The translations under genes were made by a program, and so were the position numbers. From Chryseobacterium sp. 18061 (lineage in GTDB: Bacteria; Pseudomonadota; Gammaproteobacteria; Enterobacterales; Enterobacteriaceae): DNA of 64,000 nt. The notes beneath the pieces were generated by a model. The model searched no databases, was not told where the DNA came from, and saw nothing but the letters and a program-made list of their open reading frames with translations. Shown piece by piece: positions 29,660-39,417 of this stretch. Position 1 is the stretch's first letter; each line of letters begins with the position of its first letter. The stretch is taken from the NCBI GenBank assembly GCA_902706205.1, contig CACSKA010000001.1, positions 1 to 64,000 of the forward strand. Direction: 5' to 3'.

Positions 29660-30820
29660 GTGCCGGTTGAACTTGAGCGCATTCCCGCGCAGGAGAAACT
29701 GCCACCTCGTCCGCGCTTTAAACGCTGGCTGCTCCTGGGCATTGTGATGCTGCTGGCGGGAGCTGCAGCTACATTCCTGTTCTGGAAGGGCGAGCGCTCC
29801 GGTGCCGCGTTCTGGGGGCTGGCAACAGGGTTGCCTGTCGTGTTGTGGGGGCTGCTGGTTGTCGGGCGTTATTTTGGTTATGCGCTACTGCGTGGACGTT
29901 GTGATGAGAAAAATACCACGACTGCCGCCCGATACCGGGCAGACGTTGCGCGCGGGCAGCGCTTCGGCTGGCTTATCGGTGAAGTCCTGATTAACGGGCT
30001 GGGGTCCGCCAGCACGATGACGCATGAGGCTGTGTTAGCCAAAAAGCCCCTGATGATGCCCTGCGAGCCAGTCAATGGTGGCGACCCTGTTCGTCACCGG
30101 GCGCTGGCGGCCACCGGGGGAATGGCTGACCGGGAAGCGCATTATTTCCAGGAGGTAACCGCCAACGTCCAGAATCTGGTGGCGTTGCTCCCGTCGACGC
30201 TGACCTGCTATCTGGCGGTGGATACCGGCGAACAGTTTTCGACATTGCCGTCTCTCCTGCAAAAAAGCGTGTCCCATCCGCTGGTGCGCATTCGCGACCT
30301 GACGGGGCTGGAAATCCTCGACTACTGGCTGGATTGCCATTATGACCGTGCTGCTGCGTTACTGGTGGTCAGCGCTGAGCTTTACGAAGAGCCTCCAGAG
30401 GACAGTGGCGAAGCCATTTCAGTGTTACTGCTGACCAACTGCCGTCTGAAGGATATCCCGGATGTGTCAGTCAAAGTTCACCGGCCGCAGATGTGCCGCG
30501 ATGGCAATCTGAATCTGGCATTTGAACGCGTCATGATGTGGTCAGGACTGGAAAAAACAGCACTGAAGCAGGCATGGACCAGCGGTGGCCAGATGGCCTC
30601 CGGCGATATATTCAGCAAGGCCCGGGAGGCACATGCCCCGGGACTTAAAGCCGATAAAATTACCCATATTGATACGGTTGTCGGGTTCGCGGGCATTGCC
30701 GCTCCCTGGCAGGCGTTACAGCTGGCAACCCGCCAGTGCCTGAGCGACAGCAAAGCGCAGCTTACTGTCACGGAACTGGCTGAAGACAACCGACAACTCT
30801 GTATTGTCACACCAGAATAA
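29660..30820 (+). CDS. T6SS-associated membrane protein of unknown function
   Basis: The protein has 386 residues. I chose the GTG at 29660 (VPVELERIP) because it follows the PAAR stop by 2 bases and GGTGGGG precedes it; no ATG fits. Two membrane helices lie near residues 25-43 and 49-69, followed by a soluble domain of about 300 residues with no motif I know. Genes like this are seen between PAAR and tssM in enterobacterial T6SS clusters. It ends 26 bases before tssM. A role in the membrane complex or in effector handling is possible. Confidence 0.6.
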   Translation: MPVELERIPAQEKLPPRPRFKRWLLLGIVMLLAGAAATFLFWKGERSGAAFWGLATGLPVVLWGLLVVGRYFGYALLRGRCDEKNTTTAARYRADVARGQRFGWLIGEVLINGLGSASTMTHEAVLAKKPLMMPCEPVNGGDPVRHRALAATGGMADREAHYFQEVTANVQNLVALLPSTLTCYLAVDTGEQFSTLPSLLQKSVSHPLVRIRDLTGLEILDYWLDCHYDRAAALLVVSAELYEEPPEDSGEAISVLLLTNCRLKDIPDVSVKVHRPQMCRDGNLNLAFERVMMWSGLEKTALKQAWTSGGQMASGDIFSKAREAHAPGLKADKITHIDTVVGFAGIAAPWQALQLATRQCLSDSKAQLTVTELAEDNRQLCIVTPE

Positions 30821-30846
30821 CTCTCAAGGGATTGCTCTCCTCCGTT

Positions 30847-33800
30847 ATGAAAATCGCATCCACTTTTCTGCTTGTGCTGCTCCTGGGCGCATTATCTGTT
30901 TGCCTCATTGGCGGCGCACTCTGGTTCTGGCCGGAGTGGGTTAAGGACACCTTCAACATCGGACCGTTCAGTACGACCGGCATAGTGATCATCAGTCTGC
31001 TGCTGATGCTGGCGGCACTGATCATCGGTTGGGTGCTTGAAACCGTATTCACGAAGAACGGCGAGAAGCAGGGAAAGCTGGATGTGGTAGCCTCCGGACA
31101 GCAGGCTGCTGCATCCCAGCCTGAAGCAAAACATACCGACGCGGACACTTCCCGGTTTGTGGCTGAGGCGCTGGTCGATCACCTGCGTCTGCGCTACCGC
31201 CGCCGCTGGAAAGCTAAAGTGCGCCTGCTGCTGGTACAGGGTACCGACAGCGATATCGAAAAAGTGGTGCCGGGTCTTAAGCGTGACCACTGGCAGGAGA
31301 GTGACGGGATCGTGCTTATTTACGGCGGTCTGGCGGAAAGCGTGCCGGAGGATGAGTTCCTGTCCGTCCTGAAAGAGGTGCGGCCACAGCGTCCGCTCGA
31401 TGGTGCGGTGCAGGTGATGAATGCGGCTGCACTGCCGGATACGGCGAAGCAGGACACCCTGGTGCGTGTACGCCAGAAAACCGATACCCTGCTGGGCTGG
31501 CAACTGCCGGTCTGGCTGTGGCTTGTCCGGGAAGGCACCTGGGCTCATGACGGGGAAGGTGTGCCCCCAACCGGCGCGTTATTTGGTTCTGGCGCAACAA
31601 CGGAAGAGACCCGCGAGACACTCACCACTCTGTCCTCCGAATTGCAGACGCCCGGCGTGGCAGCGCTGCTTGAGAATTCACAGCACCACTGGCTGCTGAG
31701 CCTGTCAAACGCCCTGCGCGGCTCGTTACGGCGCTCTCTGGTGCCGTTGTTGACCACGCTGATGTCAGGGCCGGCCCCTTACCGACTGCGTGGGGTGATG
31801 TTCAGTCCGGCATTGCCGGGAACCGAAACGGTACCGCACGCGCGCCTGTCACCGGCAGTCTGGCAGGAACTTGAGAATGACAGCCTGCAGGTGCATGCCC
31901 GTAAAATCGGCTTCCACTGGCAAAAGGTGCTGCGCCTGGTGCTGCTGGGAGTGGTTCTGCTCTGGGGGGCGGGTACACTGCTGTCGCTGTCCGTTAACCG
32001 TGCCCAAATCTGGCTCGCCCAGGATACGGCCCGTGTTGCCGCTGACACCAAACAGCCTTTGCCCGAACGTCTGCGTAACCAGCTGGCGCTGCAACAGACT
32101 ATTGCCCGCCTGCAGAACCGCGAAGTACACGGTGCGCCGTGGTACACCCGCTTTGGCCTGAACCAGGACAGCGACACGCTGAAGATGCTCTGGCCACTGT
32201 ATGCCCGAAACAACCAGCAACTGATGCGCGACGCACTGGCCGATGAACTCCATCGTCAGTTAAATGCTTTTGTACAACTGCCACCGGCAAGCGATGCGCG
32301 TACCTCTGCCACCCAGAAGACTTACAGTCTGCTCAAGGGTTACCTGATGCTGGCCCGCCCCGATAAAGCGGACGCGAACTGGCTTGCCGGTAACATGCTG
32401 AAGGCCTGGCCGCACCGCAACGGCGTGCCTGACAGCGTTTGGCAGACCCAGGCCCCGAAGCTGCTCGGCTTCTATGCGCAGAACTTACCGGCACACCCTG
32501 AGTGGAAAATTACTCCCGACCGCGCCCTGGTGGGGACGGTACGCCAGATTTTGCTCAAACAGATTGGTCAGCGTAACGCGGAATCGGGTCTGTACCAGGA
32601 GATGCTCGGGCGCATTGCCCGCAACTGGCCGGATTTAACCCTGGCGGACATGACCGGTGATACCGATGCGTCATCCCTGTTCTCCTCCGAAGAAGTGGTG
32701 CCGGGGATGTTCACCCGTCAGGCCTGGGAGGAGCAGGTCGAGGATGCGATTGATGAAGTGGTGAAGACCCGCCGTGATGAAATAGACTGGGTACTCACCG
32801 ACAAAACCCATCAGCCGGGCAGCGACGTCTCTCCGGAGGCGCTGAAGCAGCGCCTGACAGAGCGCTACTTCACTGACTTTGGCAACGCCTGGCTCAACAT
32901 GGCCAACAGCATTCAGTGGCACGAAGCGGCATCACTTTCGGAGGCCATTGCCCAGCTGAACCTGCTGGCGGATGTACGCCAGTCACCACTGGTGGCGCTG
33001 ATGAATACCCTTGCCTGGCAGGGACAGACCGGGGCCAAAGGAGAGGCGCTGGCCGACTCTCTGGTGGACTCGGCGAAGAAACTGGTGGGACGTAAGAAAA
33101 ACGCAAAACAGTTTATCGAACAGGCGCAGGGGCCAAAAGGACCGCTGGACGGCGTGTTTGGTCCACTGACGGGTCTGATGGCCGGAAAGGACGGGACCGG
33201 CTCGAACGGCAATCTCAGCTTCCAGTCCTGGCTTGCCCGTGTGACTCAGGTGCGACTCAAACTTCAGCAGGTGACCAGTGCACCTGATCCGCAGGCGATG
33301 GCTCAGATGCTGGCCCAGACTGTCTTCCAGGGTAAAGCCATTGACCTGACAGACACCCGTGACTACGGCTCTCTGGTGGCAGCCAGCCTCGGTCAGGAGT
33401 GGAACGGCTTCGGGCAGGCGCTGTTTGTACAGCCGCTCGACCTGGCCTGGCGTCAGGTGCTGGCGCCGGCTGCAGGCAGTCTGAACGCCCGATGGCAGGG
33501 CACCATTGTCTCGCAGTGGAACACCGCTTTTGCCGGACGCTATCCGTTTAAGGCCACCGGCAGCGATGCCTCACTGCCGTTGCTGGCTCAGTTCCTGCGA
33601 AGCGACTCCGGACGCATTGCCGCGTTCATCAAAACCAATCTTGGTGGGATGTTGCATCAGGAAGGCAGTCGCTGGGTGGTGGATCCGGCAGCCAGTCAGG
33701 GGATGAGCATCAGTCCGGCGTTTCTTACCGCCATCAATAAGCTTGCCGATATCTCCGATATCGTCTTTGCCCAGGGCGATGCCGGGGTGCATTTTGAGCT

Positions 33801-34218
33801 GATGGCCCGACCGTCACGCGATGTGGCCCGCACTCAACTGACGCTGGATGGTCAGAAACTGGATTACTTCAACCAGATGGAAAGCTGGCAGAGCTTCACC
33901 TGGCCGGGTAACACCTACTACCCAGGTGTCGACCTGAGCTGGCGCTCAACCAGCACCGAAATGCGCCTCTATGCCAGCAACCAGGGGAACTGGGGCTTCA
34001 TTCGTCTGCTCGATAAGGCGCTGATCACCCCGCTCGACAGCAGCCGCACCCAGCTGGTGTGGATCACCCCGGACGGTAACCCGCTGAAATTCATACTGCG
34101 CAGTGAGCTTGGCGACGGGCCGCTGGCGTTACTCAAACTGCAGGGCTTCAGCCTGCCGAAGACCATTTTTTCTGTAGGCGCGGCTGACAGCACACTCACA
34201 CTTGCCGGAGACGAATAA
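30847..34218 (+). CDS. tssM: T6SS inner-membrane protein TssM (IcmF family)
   Basis: The protein has 1123 residues from the ATG at 30847 (MKIASTFLLVLLLG); a TTG at 30832 is alternative and neither has a clear Shine-Dalgarno. Two membrane helices lie near the N-terminus (about 3-23 and 42-60) and a third near 370, followed by the large periplasmic IcmF-related and DUF1215-type regions, ending 'LLKLQGFSLPKTIF'. The cytoplasmic domain region that carries a P-loop in many TssM (here 'KVRLLLVQGTDSDIEK') has no G....GK[ST]. It connects TssL in the inner membrane to TssJ in the outer membrane. It abuts tssA (TAA-ATG). Confidence 0.93.
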   Translation: MKIASTFLLVLLLGALSVCLIGGALWFWPEWVKDTFNIGPFSTTGIVIISLLLMLAALIIGWVLETVFTKNGEKQGKLDVVASGQQAAASQPEAKHTDADTSRFVAEALVDHLRLRYRRRWKAKVRLLLVQGTDSDIEKVVPGLKRDHWQESDGIVLIYGGLAESVPEDEFLSVLKEVRPQRPLDGAVQVMNAAALPDTAKQDTLVRVRQKTDTLLGWQLPVWLWLVREGTWAHDGEGVPPTGALFGSGATTEETRETLTTLSSELQTPGVAALLENSQHHWLLSLSNALRGSLRRSLVPLLTTLMSGPAPYRLRGVMFSPALPGTETVPHARLSPAVWQELENDSLQVHARKIGFHWQKVLRLVLLGVVLLWGAGTLLSLSVNRAQIWLAQDTARVAADTKQPLPERLRNQLALQQTIARLQNREVHGAPWYTRFGLNQDSDTLKMLWPLYARNNQQLMRDALADELHRQLNAFVQLPPASDARTSATQKTYSLLKGYLMLARPDKADANWLAGNMLKAWPHRNGVPDSVWQTQAPKLLGFYAQNLPAHPEWKITPDRALVGTVRQILLKQIGQRNAESGLYQEMLGRIARNWPDLTLADMTGDTDASSLFSSEEVVPGMFTRQAWEEQVEDAIDEVVKTRRDEIDWVLTDKTHQPGSDVSPEALKQRLTERYFTDFGNAWLNMANSIQWHEAASLSEAIAQLNLLADVRQSPLVALMNTLAWQGQTGAKGEALADSLVDSAKKLVGRKKNAKQFIEQAQGPKGPLDGVFGPLTGLMAGKDGTGSNGNLSFQSWLARVTQVRLKLQQVTSAPDPQAMAQMLAQTVFQGKAIDLTDTRDYGSLVAASLGQEWNGFGQALFVQPLDLAWRQVLAPAAGSLNARWQGTIVSQWNTAFAGRYPFKATGSDASLPLLAQFLRSDSGRIAAFIKTNLGGMLHQEGSRWVVDPAASQGMSISPAFLTAINKLADISDIVFAQGDAGVHFELMARPSRDVARTQLTLDGQKLDYFNQMESWQSFTWPGNTYYPGVDLSWRSTSTEMRLYASNQGNWGFIRLLDKALITPLDSSRTQLVWITPDGNPLKFILRSELGDGPLALLKLQGFSLPKTIFSVGAADSTLTLAGDE

Positions 34219-35838
34219 ATGGCGACTGCAGAAACGCTCCTGACTCTATGTCTTCCGGATGAAGCTCAACGCGAGGTACTACTCGCGCAGACCCGGGAAA
34301 ACCTCACCCGGTGGTCGCCGTGGCTGACGCCGCTGGCAACGGGTCAGGGTGCCGGGGACGACCCGACCTATGACGATGATTTCCAGCTGATGCGCGAGGA
34401 AATCAACAAACTCTCCGGCATCGATACCGATGTGCTCTGCCGCGTGGCGGAAAGCATTCTGACCCAACATGCCCGCGATATCCGGGTGGTGACCTGGTAT
34501 GCATGGGCCCGCCTGCAGCGTGACGGCGATGCGGGTCTGACCGATGGCGTCCTGCTGCTGACGGCCATGCTGGAGCAGGCGGGGCAACACTGCCATCCGC
34601 AGCGCAGCACCGCCAGGCTGGCAGCACTCGACTGGCTGAACAGTGAGAAAGTGCTGGATGCATTCTCACGCTGGCCGGACGTGACGCGGGAAGAGACCGC
34701 CAGAACGGCGGCGGCCCTGTGCCTGCTGGAGCCCGCGCTGGAAAAATTGCCGGAGACTGAACGCCCTTCGTTTAGCGGTCTGCTGCGCACACTGGAAACC
34801 CGCCTTGCCGGTAGTGGTGGGCTGGATACGCCGGTGGCTTCATCCGGCCCGGACTGTACAGGTGAAGGCACACACAGCACACCGGCGTCGGGTACCGCAG
34901 TGCCGGAAACCGCGGCTGTCAAATCGGAAGTGGAGCTGGTCCGTCAGCTGCGCGTACTGTCCGGCTGGGTGGTCGATCAGCCTCAGGGCTGGCTTGCCGC
35001 CCACCGGATGATGAAAGCCGCCCGCTGGGACCTGGTGACGCAACTGCCGGCGCTCGATGCGAGCGGCCGGACACGCCTGCTGCCGCCAAAGGCGGACTAT
35101 CGCGCCCAGCTTAAACGTCTGTACCTACAACAGAGCTGGACCGAACTGGTGGAGCAGGTGGACGTGATGTTCACCGAAGGCGGTAACCGCTTCTGGCTCG
35201 ATTTGCAGTGGTATCTGTGGCAGGGGCTGAGCCGAGCAGGAACCCCCTGGGAGCAGTGGGCCGATTATATTCTGAGTGACCTGAAGCTGATGCTCAAACG
35301 CCTGCCGGGTCTGGAAACGCTCGCCTGGAATGACGGCACGCCACTGGCTGATGAGGTCACGCTGAACTGGATTGCTGAGAAGGTCAACGATGAGATGCCC
35401 GGCTTCAGTGATGAACCGGCAGTGTCTACCGCGGCTCAGGCTGATGACATTCTGGCACTGGAAGCAGAGGCGATGGAAAAAGGAGACAGCGAGGGCCCGG
35501 AGGTGGCACTGAGCTGGCTACAGAGTCGCCCGAATATGGCCTCACCCCGCAGTCGCTGGCTGCTCCGTTTGTTGATGGCAAAAGTGGCTGAACAGTACGG
35601 ACGAAATGAACTGGCTCTTCATCTGCTGGGTGAATTGACCGACAGCGCCCCACAGCTGACGCTCAGTGAGTGGGAGCCGGGACTGCTGTTCGACGTGCAG
35701 GCCCGCCGTCTTCGTTTGCTGCGCATGAAAGCCGGGCGCAGTGAAAGCGACAAAGCCCGTTTTTCCCCGGAAATGGACAGCCTTCTGGCCGGGCTGATTG
35801 CTCTCGATCCGGCACGCGCGATGGTGCTGTGCGGTTAG
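34219..35838 (+). CDS. tssA: T6SS cap/assembly protein TssA
   Basis: The protein has 539 residues. The ImpA N-terminal domain (about 45-170) shows 'DPTYDDDFQLMREEINKLSGIDTDVL..VAESILTQHARDIRVVTWYAWARLQRDG', and the C-terminal VasJ-like half (about 250-539) carries 'LDLQWYLWQGL...G..W..WA..I..DL..ML.RLPGLE.L.WNDGTPLAD'. TssA primes sheath-tube assembly and can sit at the distal end. It starts directly at the tssM stop. Confidence 0.93.
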   Translation: MATAETLLTLCLPDEAQREVLLAQTRENLTRWSPWLTPLATGQGAGDDPTYDDDFQLMREEINKLSGIDTDVLCRVAESILTQHARDIRVVTWYAWARLQRDGDAGLTDGVLLLTAMLEQAGQHCHPQRSTARLAALDWLNSEKVLDAFSRWPDVTREETARTAAALCLLEPALEKLPETERPSFSGLLRTLETRLAGSGGLDTPVASSGPDCTGEGTHSTPASGTAVPETAAVKSEVELVRQLRVLSGWVVDQPQGWLAAHRMMKAARWDLVTQLPALDASGRTRLLPPKADYRAQLKRLYLQQSWTELVEQVDVMFTEGGNRFWLDLQWYLWQGLSRAGTPWEQWADYILSDLKLMLKRLPGLETLAWNDGTPLADEVTLNWIAEKVNDEMPGFSDEPAVSTAAQADDILALEAEAMEKGDSEGPEVALSWLQSRPNMASPRSRWLLRLLMAKVAEQYGRNELALHLLGELTDSAPQLTLSEWEPGLLFDVQARRLRLLRMKAGRSESDKARFSPEMDSLLAGLIALDPARAMVLCG

Positions 35839-35855
35839 ATAAAGAGGTAAACACG

Positions 35856-36515
35856 ATGGATGTTTTATTCTGGGTTGCTGCCAGTTTTGGTGCTGGAGTC
35901 TGGGTTGGAGTACAGCATAGAAAAAGTCAGCGAAAACCCTTTCGGAAATCCACATCGGAGAACTGTACTCTCCGAAGTAAAGCTCCGCCAACAACTTGTA
36001 CTCCCGCGCCGTCGCCACCTCCGCCTGTTAAATATCGGCACTCACGTTGGGAAGAGAAAGAGGATTTATTCTGGGGAATGGTGAAAGAAGGTGTCATTCT
36101 TGAAAACAAAAAATACATGACAACCTCCACAGAAAAACAATATCTGGAAAAGCTCGAAAAGTGGTTTGGTCAATATTGTCGGATATTTTGTCAGGTGAGT
36201 CCCGGGCGCTTTTTGAAGTTACCGGATCAAGATGCGTTCAGTGCTGAAGAAAGAGCTCGTTTCTTTACCCAGTTTAATGCGATGTCCGTGGATTATGTTC
36301 TGGTCTCCAGAAAGAATAACAAAATTGTCTGCGTCATCGAACTGGATGATAAAAGCCATGAGCTGGATGAGCGTATTACACGCGATAAGCGGCTCGAGCA
36401 TATGTTTGAAATGGCAGGTGTTCCGTTACTTCGTGTCAACGTTGCCGAAATGAACATTGAACCCCCCGTGTGGGATCGTCGTAAGGCAGTAGAAGAAAGA
36501 ATGGCTGTTTCCTGA
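35856..36515 (+). CDS. Membrane-anchored DUF2726 protein inside the T6SS operon
   Basis: The protein has 219 residues from the ATG at 35856, preceded by AAGAGGTAAACACG. A short N-terminal hydrophobic segment (MDVLFWVAASFGAGVWVGV) could anchor it. A basic, proline-rich linker (about 20-60) leads to a DUF2726 domain (about 90-205): 'TEKQYLEKLEKWF', 'vDYVLVSRKNNKIVCVIELDDKSH', 'RDKRLEHMFEMAGVPLLRV'. The D...ELDDxSH arrangement resembles PD-(D/E)XK/Vsr-type nuclease folds, but activity is unproven. It lies between tssA and tssF and is slightly more AT-rich than both. It may be an inserted accessory gene. Confidence 0.7.
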   Translation: MDVLFWVAASFGAGVWVGVQHRKSQRKPFRKSTSENCTLRSKAPPTTCTPAPSPPPPVKYRHSRWEEKEDLFWGMVKEGVILENKKYMTTSTEKQYLEKLEKWFGQYCRIFCQVSPGRFLKLPDQDAFSAEERARFFTQFNAMSVDYVLVSRKNNKIVCVIELDDKSHELDERITRDKRLEHMFEMAGVPLLRVNVAEMNIEPPVWDRRKAVEERMAVS

Positions 36516-36542
36516 AATTTTCTGAATTGAGTACCTTCTCCC

Positions 36543-38312
36543 ATGGATGATTTAACCCTTCGCTATTACGAAGCCGAAATGCGCTACCTGCGCGAAGCCG
36601 GTAAAGAGTTTGCCCGCGCCCATCCCGACCGTGCGGCCATGCTCAACCTGGATAAATCCGGGGCGCGTGACCCGTATGTTGAGCGCCTGTTCGAGGGCTT
36701 CGCTTTCCTGATGGGTCGCCTGCGTGAAAAGCTCGATGATGACCTGCCGGAGCTGACCGAAGGGCTGGTGAGCTTGCTGTGGCCGCATTATATGCGCACC
36801 ATTCCGTCACTCTCTGTAGTGGCGTTTACACCAGACTGGCGGCAACTGCGTAAAATGGAGGTGCTGGAAAACGGCTTCTCTGTACTGTCACGCCCGGTTG
36901 GGCCGGATAACACGGTCTGCCAGTACCGCACCACCCGTGAAGTGCCGCTTCAGCCGCTGCACCTGGCCGAAGCGCGCCTGCAGACTGAACCCGATGGCCG
37001 CGCCGCCATTCGCCTGCGCTTTGAGTGCCCGGACAAGGTGGACTGGTCGAAAGCCGGAATTGATAAGGTCGCCATTTATCTCGATGCCGACAGCCCGGTA
37101 GCTTCTGCCCTGCATCTGGCACTGACCCGCCGGGTTCAGGCGATGTATGTTCGTCACAGCGAAACCCGTACTGATCGGGTCCGCGTCGAAGGCCGGTGTA
37201 AGCCAATGGGCTTTGATGAAACTGACCGCCTGTGGGCGAAAGGGGATTCTGCATTCAGCGGCTACCAGCTGCTGCTGGAGTATTTCAGCTTCCGCGAGAA
37301 GTTTATGTTCGTGGAGCTTAACGGTCTGGAGCTTGCCGGGCTGAGTCAGAAAACCACCTGGTTCGAAACTGATATCGTGCTCGACGGTGGCTGGCCCTCT
37401 GACATGCCGTTTGAGACCGACAACTTCCGTCTGCATTGCGCGCCGGTCATTAACCTGTTCTCGCTGGAGGCCGATCCGCTGACGCCTGATCCGCTGCAGA
37501 ACGAATACCTGTTGCGCCCGATGCGTGTGCAGGACGGGCATACCGAAATCTACAGCGTGGACTCCATTCACGGCGCGGTGAAAAACGGTAAACACCCGTA
37601 CGTGCCGTTCACCAGCTTCCGCCACCGCGGCGGCATGATGCGCCACGATGCACCGGAGCGTTATTTCCATACCCGCGTGAAGCGTGGTCCGTCGGGACTG
37701 TATGACACCTGGCTTATCCTCGGCGGCAGGTCGTTCGAGCTGGAGCAGTTGTCGCAGGCCCCTGAATCGCTCTCCATCCGCATCACCGGTACTAACGGCC
37801 AGCTGCCGCGCCGCTCACTGGAAAGCACCCTGCTTGACCGGGTGGTGAAAGCGGGCAAGGTACCGGTCAGGGTCCTGAACCTGAAAGTGCCGACCCTGCC
37901 GCTGTATCCACCGGCGAATGACCGCTTCCACTGGCGGGTAATGAGCCACCTGGGCTCCAGTTTCTTAAGCATGATGGATAACCCGGAAGTGCTGCGCGGC
38001 ACACTGGCGTTGTACGACTGGACGGATGATGAGATGAACCGCCGTCGCCTGGACGCTATCGTGGCGGTGAAGCACACGCTTATCCGTCGCTTTGAGAAGG
38101 GCTTTATGCTGCGTGGGGTGGACATTGAAATCACGCTGAATGCCGATAATTTTGCCGGGGAAGGGGATGTCACCCTGTTCGGTGAAATGCTGCACCGCTT
38201 CTTTGCCCTTTATGCCGATGTCCACCTCTTTAATCAGCTCACGCTGGTACTGCAACCGACAGGGAAACGACTGCGATGGAAAGAGAATCACAGCCAGCAC
38301 ATTCCGGGCTGA
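36543..38312 (+). CDS. tssF: T6SS baseplate protein TssF
   Basis: The protein has 589 residues. It begins MDDLTLRYYEAEMRYLREAG, 'KEFARAHPDRAAMLNL....ARDPYVERLFEGFAFL..RLREKLDDDLPELTEGL', the VasA/ImpG signature. Towards the C-terminus come 'KHTLIRRFEKGFMLRGVDIEI' and 'LFGEMLHRFFALYADVHLFNQL'. Two TssF and one TssG form each baseplate wedge around the VgrG hub. It overlaps tssG by 37 bases. Confidence 0.96.
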   Translation: MDDLTLRYYEAEMRYLREAGKEFARAHPDRAAMLNLDKSGARDPYVERLFEGFAFLMGRLREKLDDDLPELTEGLVSLLWPHYMRTIPSLSVVAFTPDWRQLRKMEVLENGFSVLSRPVGPDNTVCQYRTTREVPLQPLHLAEARLQTEPDGRAAIRLRFECPDKVDWSKAGIDKVAIYLDADSPVASALHLALTRRVQAMYVRHSETRTDRVRVEGRCKPMGFDETDRLWAKGDSAFSGYQLLLEYFSFREKFMFVELNGLELAGLSQKTTWFETDIVLDGGWPSDMPFETDNFRLHCAPVINLFSLEADPLTPDPLQNEYLLRPMRVQDGHTEIYSVDSIHGAVKNGKHPYVPFTSFRHRGGMMRHDAPERYFHTRVKRGPSGLYDTWLILGGRSFELEQLSQAPESLSIRITGTNGQLPRRSLESTLLDRVVKAGKVPVRVLNLKVPTLPLYPPANDRFHWRVMSHLGSSFLSMMDNPEVLRGTLALYDWTDDEMNRRRLDAIVAVKHTLIRRFEKGFMLRGVDIEITLNADNFAGEGDVTLFGEMLHRFFALYADVHLFNQLTLVLQPTGKRLRWKENHSQHIPG

Positions 38313-39355
38313 CAGAGAAACTTGCCGGTGATATCTGGCGGGTCAATTTCTACCGCTTCTGTCAGTTGCTGGAGCAGGAAAATCCGGATGCACCGAATCT
38401 CGGCAGTACCGAGAAACTCTCCTCCGACCCGGTGCGCTTTCGTCCGTGGCCGGGAATGGGCTTCCCGGTCAGCGAACTGAAAGCGGTTGAAACCGATGAA
38501 GATTACCCGGACTTGTCGCCGACTGTGCGCACCACCTTCCTCGGAATGTACGGCGTGGACTCGCCACTGCCGACAGCGTATCTCGATGATATCGCCCAGC
38601 GCCGGGAAGGGCACGAAGCCACCACCGCATTTCTCGATATATTCAGCCACCGTATCCACACCCAGTACTATCGCATCTGGCGTAAGTACGCCTACCCGGC
38701 GACCTTTGAAGCCGGTGGCGTGGATGATACCTCCCAGTGCCTGCTGGGTCTGGTGGGGCTGGGTATCCCGGGGACGGCAGAGCAGGTGGCCACCCCGGTT
38801 TCCCGTTTCCTGGCGCTGCTCGGCACCATGCGCCTGCCGACCCGCAATGCCGAAGGGATACGCCAGCTGGTGAGCCTGCTGGCCCCGGAGACCCGGGCCA
38901 CTGTTATCAGCCCGGACCCGGTAAAAGTCCCCGTGGAGAACCGCAGCGGACTCGGCAAAGCCAGCCGCGTGTCGCTCTCACAGCGTGCCACACTCGGCAA
39001 AACCGGCAAAGAGGCCTGCAGTCGTATCCTGCTGATGCTGGCAACCGACAACCCGGACGAGGCGCAGGGCTGGCTGCCCGGCGGTCAGTTACACACCGAC
39101 CTGATGGTACTGCTGCGGGTGTACATGGGTTACCGCTCCGATGTGCGCCTGCGTCTCACGGTACCGGTGAATTGCCTGCCCGAACCCCGTCTGGGTAAGA
39201 ATAACCGGATACAGCTGGGTCGTACCGGCGTGCTGGGCCTGAAGCGTGACCGTCCCGCAACCCGCACGCACCTGGCCGTGAGTCTTGGCACTTATGAAGG
39301 CCTGACCTGTGAAACCCTGCTGCCGGCAGAGCCCGGTGGCTACCGTTTCGACTGA
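38276..39355 (+). CDS. tssG: T6SS baseplate protein TssG
   Basis: The protein has 359 residues. 'LAGDIWRVNFYRFCQLLEQ' near the start, 'DPVRFRP.PGMGFPVSEL', 'LGMYGVDSPLPTAYLDDI' and 'FLDIFSHRIHTQYYRIWRKY' are TssG (VasB/ImpH) hallmarks. The start lies inside the end of tssF, a usual arrangement for these two genes. It is followed 62 bases later by tssJ. Confidence 0.95.
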   Translation: MERESQPAHSGLTEKLAGDIWRVNFYRFCQLLEQENPDAPNLGSTEKLSSDPVRFRPWPGMGFPVSELKAVETDEDYPDLSPTVRTTFLGMYGVDSPLPTAYLDDIAQRREGHEATTAFLDIFSHRIHTQYYRIWRKYAYPATFEAGGVDDTSQCLLGLVGLGIPGTAEQVATPVSRFLALLGTMRLPTRNAEGIRQLVSLLAPETRATVISPDPVKVPVENRSGLGKASRVSLSQRATLGKTGKEACSRILLMLATDNPDEAQGWLPGGQLHTDLMVLLRVYMGYRSDVRLRLTVPVNCLPEPRLGKNNRIQLGRTGVLGLKRDRPATRTHLAVSLGTYEGLTCETLLPAEPGGYRFD

Positions 39356-39417
39356 TATACAGACACACAACACATTCAACACGCCCCTGTTTCTGAAGGC
39401 TGAAAAGGACTCCCTGA

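Noticed and set aside
35829..35855. DUF2726 gene starting inside tssA
   Set aside because: The frame is open, but AAGAGGT before the ATG at 35856 gives a clear start with a hydrophobic anchor.
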